Source: an uncultured Actinomyces sp. (GTDB lineage Bacteria > Actinomycetota > Actinomycetes > Actinomycetales > Actinomycetaceae). From it: 10,661 nucleotides of DNA. Location of the stretch: NCBI GenBank assembly GCA_902773415.1, contig CACYEE010000193.1, positions 1 to 10,661 on the forward strand. The letters are read 5' to 3'. The notes below the pieces were generated by a model, which had not been told where the DNA came from, ran no database searches, and was given only the letters and a program-made list of their open reading frames with translations. Shown in pieces: positions 1-4,983 of the stretch. A program made the position numbers and the translations under genes. Positions within the stretch are counted from its first letter, which is position 1. Every line of letters begins with the position of its first letter.

Positions 1-270
1 AAACGCAAGAAGAACCCTCCGAAGGCAAGCGCCGCGGAGCAGGCGGCAAGCATCGGCGTCGCCCTCATGCCCGAAGAGCTCTACCGCGCCTTGCAGCGCC
101 TGGGCGAATTCGACACCAGAAGCTCAAGCTGGATCGCCACTCCGGCGCGAATCCGCGAACGCGGCGGCGCCCTGTTCTGCGAACGACGCTACGGCGAGGT
201 GTTCACTTTCCACAACGGTGCCGAATCCTACTATTCTTCGCGCGGCTGGCGCGGGTACCTGTACCTTTAG
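1..270 (+). CDS. DUF4256 family protein, C-terminal part (5' end outside window)
   Basis: The frame is open from base 1 to a TAG at 268-270 and gives 89 residues, so the gene starts upstream of the window. The sequence contains SSSWIATPARIRERGGALFC, then a DRRYG-like ERRYGEVF and HNGAESYYSSRGWRG near the end. From memory, this set (SSW.TP..IR..GGA.FC.RRYG.VF..HNGAESYY..RG.RG) is the conserved C-terminus of DUF4256 proteins, which are usually about 180-190 residues long. The family has no established function that I know of. An ATG at 67 could be mistaken for the start, but the conserved domain reads in from upstream (KASAAEQAASIGVAL matches the helix before it), so this is a fragment by window position, not a short gene. 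The crcB remnant begins 28 bp downstream on the same strand and may once have shared its transcript. Confidence 0.85.
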   Translation, partial: KRKKNPPKASAAEQAASIGVALMPEELYRALQRLGEFDTRSSSWIATPARIRERGGALFCERRYGEVFTFHNGAESYYSSRGWRGYLYL

Positions 271-298
271 CAACAGAAGTCGGCGGAAAGGGGCGACG

Positions 299-481
299 AT
301 GGGCTGGCTTTTCGTGGGATTGGGCGGATTCCTCGGCTCGGTCGGGCGCTATCTGCTGGGCATGGCGATTCCCGCGGCGGCGGGCTTCCCGCTCGCCACC
401 TTCCTCATCAACATCGTGGGCCTTCCTTTCGTGCGTGCGGCCTTGGCGGGTCGTGGTGGATGGCAGGCTGGTTTGCGCTGA
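299..481 (+). pseudogene. crcB: Truncated/decayed crcB (Fluc fluoride channel) remnant
   Basis: From the ATG at 299, with GAAAGGGG at 286-293 as ribosome binding site (5-nt gap), the first 41 residues look like the start of a CrcB/Fluc fluoride exporter. They show GLGGFLGSVGRYLLG for helix 1, then GFPLATFLINIVG, matching the family pattern P.GT...N..G with the conserved Asn at residue 38. After Gly41 (base 421) the hydrophobic second helix is missing. The frame continues as LPFVRAALAGRGGWQAGLR and stops at 479-481, giving 60 residues against about 120 for a working subunit. GRGGW..GLR resembles the usual loop before the third segment. A VLTGGVSG stretch in another frame at 523-546 resembles the TG..GG motif that should follow. 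I infer a gene broken by indels or rearrangement. The first 41 residues are convincing; the decayed tail is weak. Confidence 0.6.
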
Positions 482-870
482 CGCCCTATGCATGTGCAAG
501 GCGGCAGCGCGGTCGTGCATGGGTGTTGACCGGCGGTGTTTCGGGGCGACGGCGTGCGGCGGGTTTTTCCGGAACGTTCGCGGCTACACAGTCGTGACAT
601 GCGGTCGTGAACGTGCGGGGGCGTTGCCGCGATGCAGGGCCGGGGCCATTCGGCCCGGGTCCGACCGCGAGCGCCGTCCCCGCATCGCGGCAAGGCTCGA
701 CGACGGCTTCCGCAGGCGCTGCGCCAAAGACGCGAATGCGGCTGCCTCATAAGGGCGCGGCCACGGTGGGTGCGGCATTGGGGACCGTGTTCGGTCGCTT
801 CGCTCCCGCCCGCAGCTTCCTCGCTACGGTCTCGTGCGAGCAAGCTCGCGCACCTTCCGCTTGTCGGAAA

Positions 871-985
871 GGGGACTGTCCCCAATGCGACACCAGTCTG
901 TCCCCTTGTGCGGCACCTGCCTCTCTCGCTTGCGCAAACAATCGGGGGTGGGGGGTCGGAACGCTGTTCCGACCCCCCACCCCCG
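871..985 (+). repeat. Two-hairpin intergenic repeat, copy A
   Basis: The element begins with the 13-bp dyad GGGGACTGTCCCC (871-883) and continues AATGCGACACCAGTCTGTCC. After a spacer with TCGCTTGCGCAA it ends in a long perfect hairpin at 943-985. A diverged copy in the same orientation lies at 4171-4275, sharing the first dyad, ATGCGAC.CC.GTCTGTCC, the TCGC.TGCGCAA spacer motif and a CGGAAC/GTTCCG stem. The two hairpins begin 86 bp apart here and 83 bp apart there. AAGGGGAC (869-876) can also pair with GTCCCCTT (900-907), an alternative outer fold. The layout resembles REP/BIME elements mobilised by RAYT-type transposases, but no such transposase is in the window. The repeat is seen; the mechanism is inference. 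Confidence 0.6.
943..985. repeat. Perfect 20-bp-stem hairpin downstream of the DASS gene
   Basis: Bases 943-962 and 966-985 are exact reverse complements around a 3-nt GCT loop, giving a G-rich arm (GGGGGTGGGGGG core) against a C-rich arm. It lies about 125 bp beyond the minus-strand transporter stop. On that strand it is followed by ATTGTTTGCG, a weak T-rich tail, so it could act as an imperfect terminator for the transporter. It also forms the second hairpin of the two-hairpin repeat, so a repeat origin is at least as likely. The matching stem in the other copy is reduced to CGGAAC/GTTCCG. Confidence 0.7.
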
Positions 986-1110
986 GTCAGCTCTAGGCAT
1001 TCTGTCTGGGACGGCACCATTCGCGGGCATTCTCGGCGTGTTCGACCGGGCGGCACGGCACGCCTTCGTCAACCGGGCCGCAGGCCCCGTCTCCGCCAGC
1101 CGCGAGCGAC

Positions 1111-2904
1111 CTACAGGCTGTAGCCGAACACGAGCGGCGCAATGAAGGCGGAGAACGCCGTGATGAGGGTGATGCCGAGGACGTGGAGCTTGACGCCCGT
1201 CGCCATCATCTGGCGCACCTCGATATAGCCGGACGAGTAGGCAATCGCGTTCGGGGGAGTGGCCACCGGAAGCATGAAGGCGCAGGTGCAGCCGAGGGCG
1301 ACGGGAATCATCAGCGCCTGCGGATCGAGGCCCATGCCAACGGCAACGGCACCCATGATCGGCAGGAAGGCCGCGGCGGTTGCCGTGTTCGACGTGACCT
1401 CGGTGAGGCCCACGGTGATAAGCGTGAGCGCCATGATGAGAAGGAGCGGGGGCATGCCGGCGAGCACCTGGGAGGCGTCGCCAATCCACGTCGAGAGGCC
1501 GGTCGCGGTAAAGGCCGCCGAGAGGGCGAGGCCGCCGCCGAAAAGCAGGAGCACGTCCCACGGAATATCCTTCGCCGTCTTCCAGTCCAGCAGACCGTCT
1601 TTCGAGAAGGATTCGGCCGGCGTGAGGAAGAGGGCGATGCCAAGCACCATCGCGATGACCTCGTCGGAGAACGGGGAATCGGGCGCGATGAAGGGCACAA
1701 GCACCCAGGCGAGCGCGGTGAGCAGGAAGTAGACGCCCACGATCTTCTCCTGGCGGCTCATCGGACCCATCTTTGCGAGTTCTTCGCGGATGAGTTCCTT
1801 GCCGCCGGGAAGATCGTCGACTTCGGGCCTGTAGAGCGTCGTGATCAGCCACCATGCGATGAGCATGAAGCCCCAGGCCAGCGGCGTCGCAAACAGCATC
1901 CAGAGGCCGAAGTTCATCGAAATGCCGAAGTCGTTGAGGAGGTAGGCCTTCAGGAGCGTGTTCGGGGGAGTGCCGATCAGCGTGGAGAGGGAGCCGAGCG
2001 ATGCCGAGTAGGCGATGCCGAACATGAGGGCCGTGCCGAACTTTGAATCGCGCTTCGACTTTCCGTCGCTCGGGCCGAGCAGGGCGAGAATCGAGGCGCC
2101 GATGGGCAGCATCATGACGGCAGTGGCGGTATTCGATACCCACATCGACAGGAAGCCCGTCGTCACCATGAATCCGAGGACGAGCCGCTTCGGCTTCGTT
2201 CCCACCAGCAGCACCGTCACGAGGGCGATGCGGCGCTGAAGATGCCAGCGTTCCATTGCGAGAGCAAGGAAGAAGCCGCCCATGAACAGCCAGATCGTGG
2301 ACGAGCCGTAGGAGGCGCCGACGTCGCCGATGCCCGCAATCCCCTTGCCGACGCCGAGAACCGGGAAGGCGACGAGGGGGATGAGGGCCGTGATTGCCAG
2401 CGGAATCGCTTCGGTCATCCACATGGTTCCCATGAGCACGGCAACCGCTGCGGTCATGGCCATCTGGTTGGCCTGCGCGGCCGCATCGAATGCCGCCTTG
2501 CCGGTGGCCGGGTCGACTTCGCCGGCGAACACGACCTTTGTCGATTCGGCGAGCTTCGCCGCGAGTTCCGGGCTGAATTCCTTGGGGAAGGCGAAGTAGA
2601 CGGCGAACGCGGCGGCAAGGCCGCCGACGACGCCGATGAGGCGCCGGTAGGAGCGGGCCTGCTTCGGTGCGGGTTGTACGGCTTCCTTGGGCTTCGCCTG
2701 AGGGGCGGGCTTTGCCGCCGGTGTTGCCGGGCGTGCCGAATCCTTTGCCGCGAGCGCCGTGGAGGCCGACTTCTTGTGTTCGCCCGATGTCTTCTTCTTG
2801 GATTCGGCGGCGGATGCCTTTCGGATGTCCGCGTTCGCCTCGCTCTCAGGAATCGGGGTTGTGGAAACCTGGATATGGGTCGTCCGGGACTTAATCGAAG
2901 CCAT
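1111..2904 (-). CDS. DASS/SLC13-family Na+:anion (dicarboxylate/sulfate-type) symporter
   Basis: Inner-membrane secondary transporter of the divalent anion:Na+ symporter family. Substrate (di-/tricarboxylate or sulfate) cannot be read from the sequence. It has 597 residues. The family entry pattern WMTEAIPLAITALIPL is at 162-177. Two SNT motifs of the Na+/substrate sites are at 257-259 and 505-507, paired with TPPNT (312-316) and TPPNA (549-553), as expected for the inverted-repeat fold of VcINDY. Hydrophobic segments run from about residue 88 to the C-terminus. The ATG at 2904 is chosen because AGAAGG (minus strand, 2920-2915) precedes it by 10 nt and upstream sequence is not protein-like. 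Usual length is about 460-500 residues; the excess is mainly an N-terminal Ala/Lys/Pro/Ser-rich tail (residues 1-85), plus a long loop after the first helix (about 107-148). Divergent from the ATP-grasp gene, 272 bp apart. Confidence 0.9.
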   Translation of the reverse strand: MASIKSRTTHIQVSTTPIPESEANADIRKASAAESKKKTSGEHKKSASTALAAKDSARPATPAAKPAPQAKPKEAVQPAPKQARSYRRLIGVVGGLAAAFAVYFAFPKEFSPELAAKLAESTKVVFAGEVDPATGKAAFDAAAQANQMAMTAAVAVLMGTMWMTEAIPLAITALIPLVAFPVLGVGKGIAGIGDVGASYGSSTIWLFMGGFFLALAMERWHLQRRIALVTVLLVGTKPKRLVLGFMVTTGFLSMWVSNTATAVMMLPIGASILALLGPSDGKSKRDSKFGTALMFGIAYSASLGSLSTLIGTPPNTLLKAYLLNDFGISMNFGLWMLFATPLAWGFMLIAWWLITTLYRPEVDDLPGGKELIREELAKMGPMSRQEKIVGVYFLLTALAWVLVPFIAPDSPFSDEVIAMVLGIALFLTPAESFSKDGLLDWKTAKDIPWDVLLLFGGGLALSAAFTATGLSTWIGDASQVLAGMPPLLLIMALTLITVGLTEVTSNTATAAAFLPIMGAVAVGMGLDPQALMIPVALGCTCAFMLPVATPPNAIAYSSGYIEVRQMMATGVKLHVLGITLITAFSAFIAPLVFGYSL

Positions 2905-2960
2905 GACAGCGCAGCCTTCTTTCCTGCATCGGGTTTGGCGCTTCGTCGCGTCGCCTCCTA

Positions 2961-2966
2961 AAATAC
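2961..2966 (-). promoter_or_regulatory. Possible -10 box for the DASS transporter
   Basis: On the minus strand TATTTT (2966-2961) lies in an AT-rich patch (about 2958-2993) that stands out in otherwise GC-rich DNA, 56 bp upstream of the ATG. No convincing -35 element is visible at the right spacing. Actinobacterial promoters often keep only the -10, so this is plausible but weak. Confidence 0.3.
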
Positions 2967-3164
2967 TCGCCTTCAAGATAAAAGCCCACCGAAAGGTTGC
3001 GCTTGTGCGTACCTCCACAGGGCCCTTCCAGAAACTGGAATGCGGCAAGAGTAGGTTTCGCTGCCGGTCTCGGCGTCGTTTCGAGCCGGCTCGAAGGCGT
3101 CCGGGGCCGCGCGAGTGCGGCAGGGAGTTCTCCCGTTTGGGACGTGCCTCACCCTTGAAGCGGC

Positions 3165-3170
3165 TAAAGT
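3165..3170 (+). promoter_or_regulatory. -10 box TAAAGT placed for a leaderless mRNA
   Basis: TAAAGT fits the TANNNT pattern. Exactly six bases (GAAGGC) separate it from the GTG start at 3177, so transcription would begin at or next to the start codon. Its TAA is also an in-frame stop, so translation cannot start further upstream. GAAGG lies only one base from the GTG, too close for a working Shine-Dalgarno. A TTGGGA at 3137-3142 is 22 bp upstream, too far for a standard -35. Confidence 0.45.
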
Positions 3171-3176
3171 GAAGGC

Positions 3177-4100
3177 GTGTCTAGCGAAATCGTCACCCTC
3201 GTAACCTGTTCCGACTATCCGAACCTCGAACCCGACGAGGCGAACCTTCCCGACGCCCTGCGCGAGCGCGGACTCGAACCTCGCATCGCCATCTGGGACG
3301 ACCCTTCCGTCGACTGGTCGAAGTCCGCCGTCACCGTGCTTCGTTCCGTGCGCGACTACGCGGGGCGTCGCAGGGAGTTCCTTGACTGGGCGAAGAGGGT
3401 GCCGCGGCTGCTCAACCAGGCCCACCTGCTTGAATGGAACTCCGACAAGCACTACCTCAGGGAGCTTGAGGCGCTCGGCCTGCCGACCATTCCCACGATG
3501 TGGCTCGAGCCTGGCCAGAACCTCTCCAAGCATCAGATTCATACCCGCTTTCCGGCCGACGGCGACTTCATCATCAAGCCTGCGATTTCTTCGGGCGGTC
3601 GCGGAACCGGGCGCTATACGGCGACCGATGCCCGGTCGCGCTCGGAGGCCGTGGCCCATGCCCTGGCGGAGCTGGAGGCCGGCCGCACCGTGATGGTTCA
3701 GCGCTACCAGTCGGAAATCGACCGTTCGGGAGAGATGTCGATGGTCTATCTCAACGGCCTCGCTTCCTATGGCGTCGAGAAGGCTCCGATGCTTCATTCG
3801 GCTTTCCGTTCGACCGACCGGAAGCAGGAGGAGGTTTCCAAGGCGTATGCCGCTACCGAGGAAGAGTGGCGTTGGGGCGAAGAGATTCGCAAGGTCATGC
3901 ACAGGTACGTCAAGAAGACGAACGGGCGCGACGAACTGCTGCTCTACAACCGCGTCGATATCGTGCGCGGCGGCGAGGGGGACGCGCACGAGTTCTACGT
4001 GATGGAGATTTCGCTTATCGACGGTTCGCTGTATCTTTCGGCGGATCCGGAAAACCTCGAGAAGTTCGCCGACGCGATTGCGGTGCGCGCCTACTGGTGA
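3177..4100 (+). CDS. ATP-grasp ligase of unknown substrate (DcsG/RimK-like)
   Basis: Predicted cytosolic 307-residue ATP-dependent carboxylate-amine/thiol ligase. The N-terminal part (1-100) looks like a pre-ATP-grasp domain (VTLVTCSDYPNLEPDE, then VLRSVRDY and LLNQ). The ATP-grasp part follows: FIIKPAISSGGRGTG (131-145) supplies the nucleotide-binding Lys134 and glycine loop, SGEMSMVYLNG (184-194) the middle strand, and YNRVDIV (257-263) plus VMEISLIDGSLYL (275-287) the metal-binding region, with candidate ligands Asp261 and Glu277. The YxRVD...ExxxxxxSLYL order resembles glutathione-synthetase-like ligases, including DcsG of cycloserine synthesis. No pathway neighbour is present, so substrate and product are unknown. 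The GTG start is the only one near the N-terminus: an in-frame TAA lies three codons upstream. Probably expressed as a leaderless, single-gene transcript. Confidence 0.85.
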   Translation: MSSEIVTLVTCSDYPNLEPDEANLPDALRERGLEPRIAIWDDPSVDWSKSAVTVLRSVRDYAGRRREFLDWAKRVPRLLNQAHLLEWNSDKHYLRELEALGLPTIPTMWLEPGQNLSKHQIHTRFPADGDFIIKPAISSGGRGTGRYTATDARSRSEAVAHALAELEAGRTVMVQRYQSEIDRSGEMSMVYLNGLASYGVEKAPMLHSAFRSTDRKQEEVSKAYAATEEEWRWGEEIRKVMHRYVKKTNGRDELLLYNRVDIVRGGEGDAHEFYVMEISLIDGSLYLSADPENLEKFADAIAVRAYW

Positions 4101-4170
4101 CGGGTGCCTGTCCTGCGGCGAGTGCGGAGGGGCTGTCTCGCAAGGGTGCGTCCGCCGTCCGGTGCCGCAT

Positions 4171-4275
4171 GGGGGCTGTCCCCCGATGCGACGCCGGTCT
4201 GTCCTTTTACGATATCCGGCTCTTTCGCCTGCGCAAGCGGTTGGGGTTGCGCTCGGAACGCCGGACTGGTTCCGG
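4171..4275 (+). repeat. Two-hairpin intergenic repeat, copy B (diverged)
   Basis: The copy begins GGGGGCTGTCCCCC (4171-4184) followed by GATGCGACGCCGGTCTGTCC (4185-4204), which matches 884-903 at 17 of 20 positions. It continues with TCGCCTGCGCAA and a CGGAAC (4254-4259) / GTTCCG (4269-4274) stem with a 9-nt loop. Weaker similarity to copy A reaches upstream to the TCTCG at 4136-4140. The second hairpin has lost the long outer arms seen at 943-985. It starts 70 bp after the ATP-grasp stop, in the same orientation as copy A. Confidence 0.55.
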
Positions 4276-4412
4276 GTCCGTCCGGGTTCGGGCATTCCTC
4301 GCGAGATGGCGCTGGCTTTCTTTTTTCGGGCGACGCGGGGTGCTCGCGCTGCCCGATGCGCGTCGTGTCGCGTTTCACTCGTCCTCGTTTATGCGTTCGC
4401 GCCGCGATTGGA

Positions 4413-4418
4413 TATAGT
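4413..4418 (+). promoter_or_regulatory. -10 box of the tRNA-His promoter
   Basis: TATAGT matches the TATAAT consensus at five of six positions and lies 31 bp before the tRNA. This would give a start near 4425 and a short 5' leader for RNase P to remove. TTTATG at 4388-4393 is a poor -35 candidate with a 19-bp spacer. Confidence 0.5.
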
Positions 4419-4449
4419 TGAGCCGTTGCTGCTCGCAAGGCGGCGCATG

Positions 4450-4522
4450 GTGGCTGTAGCTCAGCTGGTAGAGCACCTGGTTGTGGTCCAGGGGGCCGCG
4501 GGTTCAAGTCCCGTCAGCCACC
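4450..4522 (+). tRNA. tRNA-His (anticodon GTG)
   Basis: A full cloverleaf folds. Acceptor arm GTGGCTG (4450-4456) pairs with CAGCCAC (4515-4521). D stem GCTC/GAGC is at 4459-4462 and 4471-4474. Anticodon stem CCTGG/CCAGG (4476-4480, 4488-4492) closes loop TTGTGGT with anticodon GTG at 4483-4485. The variable loop has five bases, and T stem GCGGG/CCCGT closes TTCAAGT (4503-4509). The G at 4449 is the extra G-1 that defines histidine tRNAs, facing discriminator C73 at 4522. The 3' CCA is not encoded (CGA follows), so it is added after transcription. The gene stands alone, with its own promoter and terminator. Confidence 0.97.
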
Positions 4523-4539
4523 CGACCAATCGCAGACAG

Positions 4540-4582
4540 CGAAAAAGGGAGGAATGCCAGAAGGGCGTCCTCTCTTTTTTCG
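4540..4582 (+). terminator. Intrinsic terminator after tRNA-His
   Basis: CGAAAAAGGGAGGA (4540-4553) pairs with TCCTCTCTTTTTTCG (4568-4582) over 14 bp, with one bulged T and one G-T pair. The 14-nt loop itself contains a GCC/GGC match. The T run inside the right arm follows the GC-rich part of the stem. The A run in the left arm gives the same arrangement on the other strand, so it may stop transcription in both directions. It begins 18 bp after the tRNA. Confidence 0.8.
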
Positions 4583-4983
4583 TTGTCCGAGCGCAGGAGG
4601 GCCGCAGGCGCGCGAAGCGCGCCGAATACCCGGCAAGAAGCGAGGAATCGAGAAAACCGTCAGGTCTGAAAGGCCCGGCTTTCTTGGTTTCCGAGCGACG
4701 CGGGGGCACAGCCGGGCGCGGCGCAGTCGCGCGGCGAACACCCGACGGAAAGCTCCGGCATGCCGCAAGTGCGCGACTTGAAGTTCCGGCGCGACGCAAG
4801 CGTGCGACGGAAAGTTCCGGCCCGGGGCGACCGCGCGCCGCATGCCAGGCATGTGCGCCTGTCGGATTCCTTGACGCCGAGGCTTACGATTGTGTCACGA
4901 ACTGGCCGATGCTCCTTCGCGATGCGTACCCTTGAGAGGGAAAGGACACGCACGTTTCCCCTTTTGCGATTGGCAGGACTTCG
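4583..4983. other. Gene-free spacer upstream of the MFS exporter
   Basis: No gene is supported in these 400 bp. Features seen: a perfect hairpin at 4607-4623 (GGCGCGC, GAA loop, GCGCGCC, whose tip is the very stable GCGAAGC mini-hairpin), and three 31-bp repeat units at 4729-4821 (separate entry). TACCCT at 4927-4932 fits TANNNT and is the best -10 candidate for the exporter, about 50 bp before its start. No good -35 accompanies it. Confidence 0.5.
4729..4821 (+). repeat. Three 31-bp direct repeats with CGGAA/TTCCG dyads
   Basis: Three units begin at 4729, 4760 and 4791. Each ends in an 18-nt core: CCGACGGAAAGCTCCGGC (4742-4759), GCGACTTGAAGTTCCGGC (4773-4790) and GCGACGGAAAGTTCCGGC (4804-4821). 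The third core contains a perfect dyad CGGAA-AG-TTCCG, the first has one mismatch, and the second keeps only the right half. The 13-nt segments between cores are partly similar. The spacing of exactly 31 bp is close to three helical turns, so all sites would face the same side of DNA. The array ends 162 bp before the MFS exporter. An operator array is an inference. Confidence 0.5.

Larger units (their letters stand above)
482..1110. other. Gene-free region with repeat-like hairpins
   Basis: I see no supportable gene in these roughly 630 bp. Frames open here on both strands have arginine/proline/cysteine-rich, low-information translations typical of non-coding GC-rich DNA. The first 120 bp may hold decayed crcB sequence. 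Around 638-656 there is a small GGGCCG/CGGCCC inverted repeat. From about 775 to 985 the region holds the hairpin elements annotated separately: GCATTGGGGAC at 775-785 with its inverse at 878-888, a 16-mer at 792-807 found inverted at 8324-8339, and the two-hairpin repeat. The transporter on the minus strand ends at 1111, so part of this is its 3' flank. Confidence 0.6.
4101..4448. other. Spacer between the ATP-grasp gene and tRNA-His
   Basis: No gene is supported in these about 350 bp. It contains copy B of the two-hairpin repeat (4171-4275), a CGACGCG/CGCGTCG inverted repeat around 4332-4367, and a tRNA promoter -10 box near the right end. No clear intrinsic terminator follows the ATP-grasp stop codon, unless the GGGGG/CCCCC hairpin of the repeat serves as one. 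Confidence 0.5.

Noticed and set aside
270..298. Fluoride riboswitch ahead of the crcB remnant
   Set aside because: Only 28 bp separate the two genes, too short for the crcB RNA motif, and no pseudoknot-like pairing is visible.
943..962. G-quadruplex in the GGGGGTGGGGGG arm
   Set aside because: Only two long G runs lie on this strand, and they are perfectly complementary to the other arm, so the hairpin explains the sequence better.
349..1056. 235-codon minus-strand frame in the gene-free region
   Set aside because: It runs through the palindromic repeats, has no ribosome binding site that I can see, and translates to low-information Arg/Pro/Ser sequence.
824..2422. 532-codon minus-strand frame overlapping the DASS gene in another frame
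   Set aside because: The other frame carries both SNT motifs and membrane helices; this one is His/Arg/Pro-rich and featureless.
2973..4295. 440-codon minus-strand frame over the ATP-grasp gene
   Set aside because: It is the complement of a gene with intact ATP-grasp motifs, and its own translation shows no family features.
4450..4600. tRNA-His as an integration site for a mobile element
   Set aside because: I see no repeat of the tRNA 3' end elsewhere in the window and no integrase gene; the neighbouring genes look native in composition.
4729..4821. CRISPR-like array reading of the 31-bp periodic repeats
   Set aside because: The 13-nt inter-core segments are too short to be spacers and are partly similar to one another; no cas gene is present. 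Only three units occur.
4078..4935. 285-codon plus-strand frame spanning the tRNA-His gene and terminator
   Set aside because: A coding sequence cannot sensibly run through a complete tRNA and its terminator; the composition is non-coding.
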